Positions 1-6,656 of a DNA stretch of 10,364 bases are shown here, in pieces. Origin of the DNA: Acidobacteriaceae bacterium (lineage in GTDB: Bacteria > Acidobacteriota > Terriglobia > Terriglobales > Acidobacteriaceae); NCBI GenBank assembly GCA_030040115.1, contig JASHUH010000214.1:1-10364 (forward strand), read 5' to 3'. The stretch's first letter is position 1. Every line of letters begins with the position of its first letter. Under the pieces are notes generated by a model, which searched no databases, was not told the DNA's origin, and was given only the letters and a program-made list of their open reading frames with translations. Made by a program: the position numbers and the translations under genes.

Positions 1-105
1 TTGATCCGAACAGTCGGCCAGATGGCGCGGTCAATCGACACTCTCGCCCGCGTCGTCGAACTGCACGAGCATCGCCTCGATACGCTGGAGGGTGGCGCAT
101 CCTGA
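1..105 (+). CDS. C-terminal end of an unidentified small coiled-coil protein (5' end outside window)
   Basis: An open frame enters from the left edge and stops at TGA 103-105, giving 34 visible residues that end in LDTLEGGAS. I do not recognise the family. The visible part looks like one amphipathic helix: V5, M8, I12, L15, V19, H22, L26 and L29 fall on a regular a/d heptad pattern, with charged residues between them, so a coiled-coil or oligomerising tail is likely. It has no cysteine motif and does not resemble the C-terminus of NuoF, the usual neighbour upstream of nuoG. The frame closes 43 bp before the chosen nuoG start, so it may be co-transcribed with nuoG. The start lies outside the window, so its length is unknown. 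A chance open frame cannot be excluded, but the heptad regularity argues for a real gene. Confidence 0.5.
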   Translation: MIRTVGQMARSIDTLARVVELHEHRLDTLEGGAS

Positions 106-139
106 CTTGAGCTCTACGGAGCAAACTGCGGAATCGCCT

Positions 140-145
140 AAAGGA
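140..145 (+). promoter_or_regulatory. Ribosome binding site supporting the nuoG start at 149
   Basis: AAAGGA lies just before ATG 149, with a short 3-nt spacer. It supports this ATG over the in-frame GTG at 92, which would overlap the upstream frame and add 19 residues before the conserved ferredoxin fold. The spacing is shorter than ideal, so the site is plausible but not strong. Confidence 0.45.
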
Positions 146-148
146 CCT

Positions 149-2494
149 ATGCCCGACGTAACTTTCACTGTCGACGGAAAAAAGCTTACCGCCCCCGCGG
201 GGACGCTGCTCATCGAAGCCTGCCGCAAGGCCGGCATCGAGATTCCCTCCTTTTGCTATTATCCCGGCCTCTCGCTTCAGGCCGCCTGTCGCATGTGCCT
301 GGTGCGCCAGGAAAAAGTTCCTAAGCTGCAAACCGCCTGCACCACGGCCGTCGCCGAAGGCCAGGTCTTCACCACCGAGTCGCCTGAAATCGCCCAGGCG
401 CGCAAAGCCATGACCGAGCTGCTTCTGGGCAACCACCCCCTCGATTGCCCCGTCTGCGATGCCGGCGGGGAGTGTGAACTTCAGGACATGACCTTCAAAT
501 ACGGCGCCGGCGAAAGCCTCTACGCCGAAGCCAAACAGCACCGCGATGAGCAGCAGTGGTCGCCGGCCGTTTTCTACGACCGTCCGCGCTGCATCCTCTG
601 CTATCGTTGCGTGCGCATCTGCGGCGAAGGCATGGACGTGTGGGCGCTCGGCGTCGAAAACCGCGGGGTTCATTCCGTCATCGTTCCCAACGTGCCTGGA
701 GAAGGCGGCGGGAGCGGCCAGCTCAACTGCGAAGAGTGCGGCATGTGCATCGACATCTGTCCCGTCGGCGCGCTCACCAGCGGCAGCTATCGCTACAAAA
801 CCCGTCCTTGGGAGATGAACCACGTTTCCACCGTCTGCGCCCACTGCGGCGACGGCTGCAAAGTCACCCTGGGCGTTCGCCAAAGCAGTAACGGCTCCGA
901 AATCGTTCGCGGCGACAACCGCGACAAGAGCGGCATCAACGGCGACTTTCTCTGCGCCAAAGGCCGCTTCGGCTTCGACTTCGTCAACCACCCCGAGCGC
1001 CTCACCACCCCGCTCGTCCGCAACGCCGCCGGCAAGCTCGAGCCCGCCACTTGGGAAGACGCCCTGCGCGTCGCCGGCGAAAAACTCAAGCAAATTCGTG
1101 ACACCCGCGGCGGAGCCGCCATCGGCGTGATCGGCTCCAACCGAACCACCAACGAAGAAAACTACCTCCTGCAAAAATTCGCGCGCACCGTGCTGGCCAC
1201 CAACAATATCGACCACCAGCGCTCCACCGACTACGCAGCCTTTGCCCGCGCCCTCGCCGGCCACCCCGGCAAAACCGCGGGCTTGCGCGAAATCGCCTCC
1301 GCGCCCGCGATCCTGCTCATCGGCGGCAATCCGACGGACGAGCACCCGCTGCTCGCCTGGCAGTTGCGCACCAACGTGCGCCTCAACAAGGCCCGCCTTT
1401 ATATCGCCAATTCCCGCCCCATTAAGCTCGAGCGCCAGGCAAAGCTCACCCAGGAGCTCCCGCCCGAAGGGTACAAAGATCTCGCGGCCTTCCTCGACGC
1501 CGGCCAATCCGACTTCAGCAAGGCGATTCTTGCCGAGGAATCGCTTGTCCTCGTCTTCGGCGAGGAATTCCGCGGCCCGACCGTCGAAAACCTCGTCGCT
1601 TGGGGACTCAAACGCGCCAACGTCCGCTTCGCCTATCTGGGCGACCACGCCAACTCCCGTGGCGCCGCCGACATGGGTCTGTTCCCGGATCTGCTGCCTG
1701 GCTACGTCCCCGTCACTGCGCGCGGCCCGTTTGCCGAATACCCCAACCTTCCCGCCATGCCCGGCAAAACGCTCCCACAAATGATCCAAGCCGCGGCCAA
1801 GGGCGATCTCGCCGCACTCCTCGTCGTCGGCGCCAATCCGGTTGCACGGCGCGAAGTCGATCTCGCCGCTCTCCAAAATACTTTCCTCATCGTGCAGGAT
1901 CTTTTCCTCACTGAAACCGCAGCCCTCGCCCATGCCGTCTTCCCCGCCGCCAGTCTCTACGAAAAATCTGGAACCGTCACCAACACCTTCGGCGATCTGC
2001 AAATGGTTCGCAAAGCCGCCGACCGCGCCGGCGCCAAGCCCGATTTTGAAATCCTCGTTCGCCTCGCCGACGCCATGGGTGCGGATATAAGGAAACTCGT
2101 GCCTTTCGGCAAAGGCGCCATGACCGCAGATCTGGGCCAGTCCCGCGGCGCGCAGGCCGGCGAAGCCGACCGCCACGCGGTCTGGCTTGAAGCCAACGGC
2201 CTCGAGCCCAAGCTCAGCCCTTTCGATCCCTTCGCCGTCCTCGACGAAATCGAGCGCCTGGTTCCCGGTTACAAACTGGATCGCATGAACCTCTTGACCG
2301 GCAACGACGTGCGCGCCGAATTCGCGCCGTCCGTTGTCCCGCCCGCCGCCGCAACCGCCGCCGGCGCCGAGAACCTCATTGTCCCGGCGCACAACACCCT
2401 GTTCACCTCCTCGACCCTCGGCCGTTATTGTCCCGGCCTGAACGAAATCGAAGCCCATCAAACCCGCGAGCACGCGGAGGTGGCGGCCGACTGA
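149..2494 (+). CDS. nuoG: NADH-quinone oxidoreductase subunit G (complex I 75-kDa-type iron-sulfur subunit)
   Basis: NuoG is the largest subunit of the peripheral arm of complex I. It relays electrons from the NADH/FMN module (NuoE/F) towards NuoI. The chosen start gives 781 residues, near the Thermus protein and shorter than the E. coli one. Seen in order: a plant-type ferredoxin domain with C36, C47, C50, C64 (cluster N1b); H96-x3-C100-x2-C103-x5-C109 (the His-ligated cluster N5); C148, C151, C154, C158 plus C194, C197, C200, C204, a complete double [4Fe-4S] motif ending CPVGAL; and C230, C233, C237, C269 (cluster N7). A molybdopterin-oxidoreductase-like domain follows from about residue 280. 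Ordinary NuoG keeps only the N4 ligands (equivalent to C148, C151, C154, C204), so the other four cysteines suggest an extra cluster. After TNNIDH (351-356), where formate dehydrogenases carry the Cys or Sec molybdenum ligand, there is no cysteine, so catalysis at molybdenum is unlikely. The start at 149 is preferred because known NuoG proteins begin close to this MPDVTF-type strand. Confidence 0.96.
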   Translation: MPDVTFTVDGKKLTAPAGTLLIEACRKAGIEIPSFCYYPGLSLQAACRMCLVRQEKVPKLQTACTTAVAEGQVFTTESPEIAQARKAMTELLLGNHPLDCPVCDAGGECELQDMTFKYGAGESLYAEAKQHRDEQQWSPAVFYDRPRCILCYRCVRICGEGMDVWALGVENRGVHSVIVPNVPGEGGGSGQLNCEECGMCIDICPVGALTSGSYRYKTRPWEMNHVSTVCAHCGDGCKVTLGVRQSSNGSEIVRGDNRDKSGINGDFLCAKGRFGFDFVNHPERLTTPLVRNAAGKLEPATWEDALRVAGEKLKQIRDTRGGAAIGVIGSNRTTNEENYLLQKFARTVLATNNIDHQRSTDYAAFARALAGHPGKTAGLREIASAPAILLIGGNPTDEHPLLAWQLRTNVRLNKARLYIANSRPIKLERQAKLTQELPPEGYKDLAAFLDAGQSDFSKAILAEESLVLVFGEEFRGPTVENLVAWGLKRANVRFAYLGDHANSRGAADMGLFPDLLPGYVPVTARGPFAEYPNLPAMPGKTLPQMIQAAAKGDLAALLVVGANPVARREVDLAALQNTFLIVQDLFLTETAALAHAVFPAASLYEKSGTVTNTFGDLQMVRKAADRAGAKPDFEILVRLADAMGADIRKLVPFGKGAMTADLGQSRGAQAGEADRHAVWLEANGLEPKLSPFDPFAVLDEIERLVPGYKLDRMNLLTGNDVRAEFAPSVVPPAAATAAGAENLIVPAHNTLFTSSTLGRYCPGLNEIEAHQTREHAEVAAD

Positions 2495-2522
2495 GCAAAT
2501 GCGATCTGCACATGGTTTTTGA

Positions 2523-2535
2523 AGGGGTAACCCCT
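2523..2535. repeat. Small perfect inverted repeat (AGGGG-TAA-CCCCT) in the nuoG-nuoH spacer
   Basis: A 5-bp perfect stem with a 3-nt loop lies 28 bp after the nuoG stop. The run of T lies before it, not after it, so it is not a standard rho-independent terminator for nuoG. It may be a weak mRNA hairpin between the two genes, or chance. Confidence 0.3.
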
Positions 2536-2552
2536 GAGGCCGCACCGGCGAA

Positions 2553-2592
2553 GCTGACTCGCTGACTTGCTAACTCGCTCACCCGCTGCTTG
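2553..2592. repeat. Degenerate 8-bp tandem repeat (GCTGACTC-like), about 4.5 copies
   Basis: Successive octamers from 2553 read GCTGACTC, GCTGACTT, GCTAACTC, GCTCACCC and then GCTGCTTG. All start with GCT, and the first four share the GCTNAC frame. The array fills the middle of the 115-bp nuoG-nuoH spacer and ends right beside the nuoH ribosome binding region. The unit is far too short for a CRISPR array and the copies are imperfect. It looks like a slipped-strand minisatellite in a non-coding spacer; any effect on nuoH translation is unknown. Confidence 0.65.
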
Positions 2593-2609
2593 AAAGAGGC
2601 TGAAGGCAA

Positions 2610-3656
2610 GTGACTTTACTCGATTTTTTCCTGTGGAGTCTTCTCAAAGTCGTTGTCATCACGGTGGTGCTGCTCATGGCCGTCGCCTACACCGTGCTCC
2701 TCGAGCGCAAACTTGTCGGCCGCATTCAGAACCGATGGGGCCCCCACCGCGTCGGCCCTTTTGGCGCCCTGCAGCCGCTCGTCGATGGCGCCAAGCTCTT
2801 CTTCAAAGAAGATCTTTTTCCCACCGCCGTCTACCGCCCCATCTATCTCCTCGCACCCATCATCTCCTTCGGCTGCGCCATCGTCTCCATCGCCGTGGTG
2901 CCCTTCGGCGAGCCTGGCATCGGGCCAAAGGGTTTTGACATCTTTGAAATTTCGAACATCAACATCGGCCTGCTGGTCATCCTCGGTGTCACCTCCATTG
3001 GCGTCTACGGCATCGCTCTCGCCGGCTGGTCCTCCAACAATAAATATTCGCTCCTCGGCTCCATGCGATCCTCGGCGCAGTTGATCAGCTACGAACTCGC
3101 GCTCGGTCTGTCTCTTGTCGGCGTCGTGCTGCGCGCCGGCTCCTTCAATTTGCGCCTTATTGTCGAGCAGCAGGCCCAGAAGGGCATCGCCACCTGGAAC
3201 GTCTTCGGCGGCTTTCAGTTTGTCGCCTTTTTCATCTACATCACCGCCGCCTTCGCTGAAACCAACCGCTCCCCTTTCGATCTGCCCGAAGCCGAAAGCG
3301 AGCTCACCGCCGGCTATCACACCGAATACAGCTCCATGAAGTTCGCCATGTTCTTCATGGCTGAGTACGCCAATATGATTACTGTGGGTTGTGTGGCCAC
3401 TCTGCTCTTCTTCGGCGGCTGGACCAGCCCTTTTGGCAATCTCATCGAGCCGCCTCAAAACATCTTTGTCCACGCCCTGGTTCCCATCTTCTGGTTCGTT
3501 CTCAAAGTATTTTGCTTCCTCTGCCTGTATGTTTGGGTGCGCGGCACCTTACCCCGCTTCCGCTATGACCAGCTCATGAACTTCGGATGGCGCTACCTGA
3601 TGCCGATCGCCATCCTGAACATCATTGGAACCAGCCTGTGGCTTGCCTATCGCTGA
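2610..3656 (+). CDS. nuoH: NADH-quinone oxidoreductase subunit H (membrane, quinone-site subunit)
   Basis: NuoH (ND1 homologue) anchors the peripheral arm to the membrane and forms much of the quinone-binding chamber and the start of the proton path. It has 348 residues, close to the family norm. Visible signatures: first membrane helix about residues 11-31, then the conserved E32-R33-K34 and the GRIQNRWGPHRVGP loop; YELALGLSLVG in the middle; and the acidic loop beginning E217 (ETNRSPFDLPEAESEL, then AGYHTEYSS), typical of the interface with NuoB/NuoD. The C-terminus has RGTLPRFRYDQLM and a final hydrophobic helix. The start is GTG 2610: an in-frame TGA lies three codons upstream (2601-2603), and a purine-rich AAAGAGG (2593-2599) gives a 10-nt spacing, with GAAGG (2602-2606) closer in. 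It is separated from nuoG by 115 bp and from nuoJ by 169 bp, unlike the overlapping genes downstream. Confidence 0.97.
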   Translation: MTLLDFFLWSLLKVVVITVVLLMAVAYTVLLERKLVGRIQNRWGPHRVGPFGALQPLVDGAKLFFKEDLFPTAVYRPIYLLAPIISFGCAIVSIAVVPFGEPGIGPKGFDIFEISNINIGLLVILGVTSIGVYGIALAGWSSNNKYSLLGSMRSSAQLISYELALGLSLVGVVLRAGSFNLRLIVEQQAQKGIATWNVFGGFQFVAFFIYITAAFAETNRSPFDLPEAESELTAGYHTEYSSMKFAMFFMAEYANMITVGCVATLLFFGGWTSPFGNLIEPPQNIFVHALVPIFWFVLKVFCFLCLYVWVRGTLPRFRYDQLMNFGWRYLMPIAILNIIGTSLWLAYR

Positions 3657-3665
3657 TAGCTTGAG

Positions 3666-3740
3666 CCATTTCGATCGACTCATCAGCCTCCACTGCCTGA
3701 GCGCCGGATCTTCGAAGACGCTCATTTACAATCGAAATGG
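3666..3740. repeat. Perfect 10-bp inverted repeat flanking 55 bp in the nuoH-nuoJ spacer
   Basis: CCATTTCGAT (3666-3675) is exactly the reverse complement of ATCGAAATGG (3731-3740). The intervening 55 bp contains a second perfect palindrome, TCTTCGAAGA (3709-3718). The arrangement could be a protein-binding site, an RNA stem, or a trace of the event that removed or moved nuoI. No target-site duplication or transposase fragment is visible, so I do not call it a mobile element. Confidence 0.55.
3727..3732 (+). promoter_or_regulatory. Possible -10 element (TACAAT) upstream of nuoJ
   Basis: TACAAT matches five of six positions of the bacterial TATAAT box. No convincing -35 box lies about 17 bp upstream. 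It sits in the unusually long spacer before nuoJ, beside the right arm of the inverted repeat, so a secondary promoter for nuoJ-N is possible. The evidence is one short motif in a spacer and is weak. Confidence 0.22.
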
Positions 3741-3784
3741 ATTTTCCGGGGCCTGAATCGCAAGCTCCGTCGTCCTTCCCCCTA

Positions 3785-3802
3785 ACCGGCCGGTCTTCCG
3801 GC
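3785..3802. repeat. Overlapping palindrome and small hairpin shortly before nuoJ
   Basis: ACCGGCCGGT (3785-3794) is a perfect 10-bp palindrome. It overlaps a possible hairpin, GCCGG (3789-3793) and CCGGC (3798-3802) with a TCTT loop. No T-run follows, so it is not a standard terminator. It lies 23 bp before the nuoJ start and might influence translation, but GC-rich spacers produce such motifs readily. Confidence 0.35.
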
Positions 3803-3825
3803 TCCAGTCCGCAAGCGGCGGAACG

Positions 3826-4350
3826 ATGCATCTGATCCTGTTTTTCGTCTTTGCCGGTTTTTGCCTCGCTGGAGCCGTCAACCTCCTGCTGCAGAGCCAT
3901 CCCATCAACAGCGCCCTCTCGCTCATTGTCGTCATGACCTCGCTCGCCGTCCTTTATCTGCTTCTGGGCGCCGAGTTCCTCGCCATCGCGCAAATCATCG
4001 TCTACTCCGGCGCCATCATGGTCCTGTTCACCCTCGTGGTCATGTTGCTTAACGCCGGCCGCGAAGAGCGCACCCTGGGCAGCCGCGTCGCCCGCATTGT
4101 CGGCTTTCCCGCCGTCGTCGCCATGCTGGCCGTGCTCGCCACCGTCATTCTCCGCGCCCAGGGCCTCGGCGTCGCCGCCCTCAACCAGGGCATCACCTCC
4201 ACCCAGGACCTCAGCCGGGTCCTCTTCCACGAGCTGCTTCTTCCTTTTGAAGTTACCTCGGTCCTCATTCTCATCGCTATTCTGGGCGCGGTTGCGCTTG
4301 CCCGTGCCGAAGGAGCGACCCCCGGCGACATAGAAAGGACGGCCAAATGA
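3826..4350 (+). CDS. nuoJ: NADH-quinone oxidoreductase subunit J (membrane subunit)
   Basis: NuoJ (ND6 homologue) is a small membrane-arm subunit next to NuoH, NuoK and NuoA. Its third helix links quinone chemistry to the proton channels. It has 174 residues, close to the E. coli protein. Five hydrophobic segments are visible, roughly residues 2-22, 28-47, 52-75, 90-109 and 140-160. The third contains [11 protein letters not shown] (58-68), the family signature around the pi-bulge of that helix. The start at ATG 3826 places helix 1 correctly; the only ribosome binding signal is a weak GGCGGA (3817-3822). The stop overlaps the nuoK start by ATGA, which suggests translational coupling. The gene usually found just upstream, nuoI, is absent. 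Confidence 0.96.
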   Translation: MHLILFFVFAGFCLAGAVNLLLQSHPINSALSLIVVMTSLAVLYLLLGAEFLAIAQIIVYSGAIMVLFTLVVMLLNAGREERTLGSRVARIVGFPAVVAMLAVLATVILRAQGLGVAALNQGITSTQDLSRVLFHELLLPFEVTSVLILIAILGAVALARAEGATPGDIERTAK

Positions 4351-4664
4351 GCTTCCATCAGGACGTCCCCCTCGCCTGGTATCTGCTCTTGAGCGCCGCC
4401 CTGTTTTCGCTCGGCGTCATCGGTTTCCTGATCAAGCGCAACCTCATCACCGTCTTTATGTCCATTGAGCTCATGCTCAACGGCGTCAATCTATCCTTTG
4501 TGACTTTCGCTCACCAGTGGCACGCCGTGAAGGGCCAGATCTTTGTCTTTTTCGTCATGATGGTCGCCGCCGCTGAAGCTGCCGTCGGCCTGGCCATCAT
4601 CATCGCCGTGTTTCGCACCCGCGCCACGCTGGCCGTCGACCGTATCGACCTGATGAAGCTATGA
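4347..4664 (+). CDS. nuoK: NADH-quinone oxidoreductase subunit K (membrane subunit)
   Basis: NuoK (ND4L homologue) is a three-helix membrane subunit between NuoJ and NuoN that carries two buried glutamates needed for proton transfer. The 105 residues show three helices at about 10-29, 34-55 and 64-89. E41, in [10 protein letters not shown], and E77, in AAAEAAVGL, correspond to E36 and E72 of the E. coli protein, so it looks functional. A good ribosome binding site, AAAGGA (4334-4339), lies 7 nt before the ATG, inside the end of nuoJ. The gene overlaps nuoJ by four bases and nuoL by four bases (both ATGA), as expected for coupled translation of tightly interacting subunits. Confidence 0.97.
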   Translation: MSFHQDVPLAWYLLLSAALFSLGVIGFLIKRNLITVFMSIELMLNGVNLSFVTFAHQWHAVKGQIFVFFVMMVAAAEAAVGLAIIIAVFRTRATLAVDRIDLMKL

Positions 4665-6652
4665 ACGCGCCTCTCCATCTGTGGCTGATTCCGCTGCTGC
4701 CGCTGGCGGGCTTTTTCCTGAACGGCCTCCTCGGCGCCCGCCTGCCTAAGTGGCTGGTGTCCGCCATCGGCCTCCTGACCCCGCTCGCTTCTTTTGCCCT
4801 GGTGGTCAGCGCCGCGCGCGGCTTGATCGGCTTTGCTCCCGGACCCTCGCTGCCTTACGTGGAAACCTGCCCGTTCCCATGGATCCATGTCGGCGCTCTC
4901 CACGTCGATTTCAGCTTCGTCCTCGACCAGCTTTCCCTCGTCATGCTTCTCGTCGTCACCGGCGTAGGCTTTCTCATCCACGTTTACTCCATCGGCTACA
5001 TGCACGGCGATGATGGCTACGCGCGCTATTTCAGCTTCCTTAATCTGTTTCTCTTTTTCATGACCACCCTGGTCCTTTCCGCCAACATTGTGCTCATGTT
5101 TGTCGGCTGGGAGGGTGTTGGCCTCGCTTCCTACCTTTTAATCGGCTTCTGGTACCGGAAACCCTCCGCCGCCGACGCCGGCAAAAAAGCTTTCATCGTT
5201 AACCGCATCGGCGATTTCGGATTCCTCATCGGGATTTTCCTCCTTCTCGGCAATTTCGGCACGTTCACCTTTAGTGACATCGCGGCCAAGCTTGCCGCCA
5301 GCCCCGGGTGGCAAGGCGGCATACTCACCGTCATCTGCCTGTGCCTGCTCGTCGGCGCTACTGGCAAGAGCGCGCAGCTTCCCCTCTATGTCTGGCTGCC
5401 CGACGCCATGGAGGGCCCCACGCCCGTCTCCGCGCTCATCCACGCCGCCACCATGGTCACCGCCGGCGTCTACATGATCGCGCGCACGCATTTTCTCTTC
5501 GACCGCTCGCCCTTCGCCCTAGGCACGGTCGCCATTGTCGGCGCGGCCACGGCTTTCTTCGCCGCCACCATGGGCCTGATGCAAAACGACATCAAGCGCG
5601 TCCTCGCCTACTCCACCATCTCGCAGCTCGGCTACATGTTCCTCGCCTGCGGCATAACGGCTTACTCGGCGGCTATCTTCCATCTCATGACCCACGCCTT
5701 CTTCAAGGCGTTGCTCTTCCTCGCCGCCGGCTCCGTCATTCACGCCCTGGGCGGCGAGCAGGACATGCGCAAAATGGGCGGCCTTTGGCGCACCATGCCG
5801 GTCACCTTCTGGACCATGACCGCTGCTGTCCTCGCCATCTCCGGCATCTTTCCCTTCGCCGGCTTCTTTTCGAAAGACGCCATCCTCTACGCCGCCTTCC
5901 TTGACGGCACGTTTGGCAAAGCTCTGTGGGCCGTGGGCTTCGTCACCGCGCTGCTCACCGCGCTCTACATGTTCCGCCTCTGGTATATGACGTTTCTCGG
6001 CGCGCCGCGCGAAGAAGCCACCCACCGTCACGCCACCCCCCTCTCCATGCTCGTTCCCATGGTGATTCTGGGTGTGCTTTGCCTCTGCGGCGGCTGGAGT
6101 GGCATCGAGCGCTTCGGCGGTTATCTGGCGCCCGCCGTCGGCGAACGGCCCGCCGTCTCCTCCATCCCGCACCTCGAGCTTTATCTCAGCGTTGCCGCCG
6201 TAGCCATTGCGCTCGAAGGCTGGCTCATCGCCGACAAGTATTACCGTCGCAAACCCGAGCGGCCCGCCCAACTCGCGGCGGCAATGCCCGGACTCTACAA
6301 GCTGCTCTTCAACAAGTACTACGTGGACGAGCTCTACGGCGCTGTCTTCGTCACGCCCCTGCTCGCCGTCTCAAGATACCTTCTCGGGTGGGTCGTCGAC
6401 ACGGCCATCATCGGCGGCGCAGCCTGGCTCCTCGGCGGCATCGCCACCTTTTCCGGAGCAATTCTACAAGGCTGGCAATCCGGCAACCTGCGCTCGTATG
6501 CGGCGTGGCTCGCGCTCGGCGCCGCGGCTGCATTGCTGTTCGTCTTGCTTGCGGGTTCGCCGCACGCATGGGGCCTTACCTTCTTTCACGCCGAACCAAT
6601 CTACAAGCTCAGCCACATCACCGTAGCGCATCTTGGACAGGCGAGGCGCTGA
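4661..6652 (+). CDS. nuoL: NADH-quinone oxidoreductase subunit L (distal antiporter-like proton pump subunit)
   Basis: NuoL (ND5 homologue) is the outermost antiporter-like subunit of the membrane arm. It also supplies the long lateral helix that runs back along NuoM and NuoN. The 663 residues are somewhat longer than in E. coli. Key residues are present: E151 in [13 protein letters not shown] (equivalent to E144 in E. coli), K236 in [19 protein letters not shown] (equivalent to K229), the helix motif [13 protein letters not shown] with its histidine and lysine, and FFSKDAIL. The last third contains the typical [11 protein letters not shown] segment that leads into the lateral helix. Translation starts at the ATG overlapping the nuoK stop. 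No strong ribosome binding site is seen, so re-initiation after nuoK is likely. The gene ends 4 bp before nuoM. Confidence 0.97.
   Translation: MNAPLHLWLIPLLPLAGFFLNGLLGARLPKWLVSAIGLLTPLASFALVVSAARGLIGFAPGPSLPYVETCPFPWIHVGALHVDFSFVLDQLSLVMLLVVTGVGFLIHVYSIGYMHGDDGYARYFSFLNLFLFFMTTLVLSANIVLMFVGWEGVGLASYLLIGFWYRKPSAADAGKKAFIVNRIGDFGFLIGIFLLLGNFGTFTFSDIAAKLAASPGWQGGILTVICLCLLVGATGKSAQLPLYVWLPDAMEGPTPVSALIHAATMVTAGVYMIARTHFLFDRSPFALGTVAIVGAATAFFAATMGLMQNDIKRVLAYSTISQLGYMFLACGITAYSAAIFHLMTHAFFKALLFLAAGSVIHALGGEQDMRKMGGLWRTMPVTFWTMTAAVLAISGIFPFAGFFSKDAILYAAFLDGTFGKALWAVGFVTALLTALYMFRLWYMTFLGAPREEATHRHATPLSMLVPMVILGVLCLCGGWSGIERFGGYLAPAVGERPAVSSIPHLELYLSVAAVAIALEGWLIADKYYRRKPERPAQLAAAMPGLYKLLFNKYYVDELYGAVFVTPLLAVSRYLLGWVVDTAIIGGAAWLLGGIATFSGAILQGWQSGNLRSYAAWLALGAAAALLFVLLAGSPHAWGLTFFHAEPIYKLSHITVAHLGQARR
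6643..6646 (+). promoter_or_regulatory. Ribosome binding site deciding the nuoM start
   Basis: GAGG at the end of nuoL lies 10 nt before ATG 6657. This favours the ATG over the in-frame TTG at 6633, which would overlap nuoL by 20 bases and add eight residues that are not hydrophobic. Confidence 0.5.
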
Positions 6653-6656
6653 GAAT

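Noticed and set aside
92..148. GTG 92 as an upstream start for nuoG
   Set aside because: It would overlap the upstream frame and add 19 residues with no family resemblance before the conserved ferredoxin domain; ATG 149 has AAAGGA before it.
149..2494. Reading this gene as a formate dehydrogenase alpha subunit because of its full set of Fe-S motifs
   Set aside because: It lies in a complex I operon, has NuoG length, and lacks the Cys/Sec molybdenum ligand position after TNNIDH.
2553..2592. CRISPR-like array
   Set aside because: The units are 8 bp, contiguous and imperfect, with no spacers and no cas genes nearby.
3657..3825. A decayed remnant of nuoI in the spacer
   Set aside because: No cysteine-rich motif or other NuoI-like stretch is visible in any frame, so there is no positive evidence of a pseudogene.
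6633..6656. TTG 6633 as the nuoM start
   Set aside because: It would overlap nuoL by 20 bases and add eight residues not typical of the first membrane helix; ATG 6657 has a suitably spaced GAGG.
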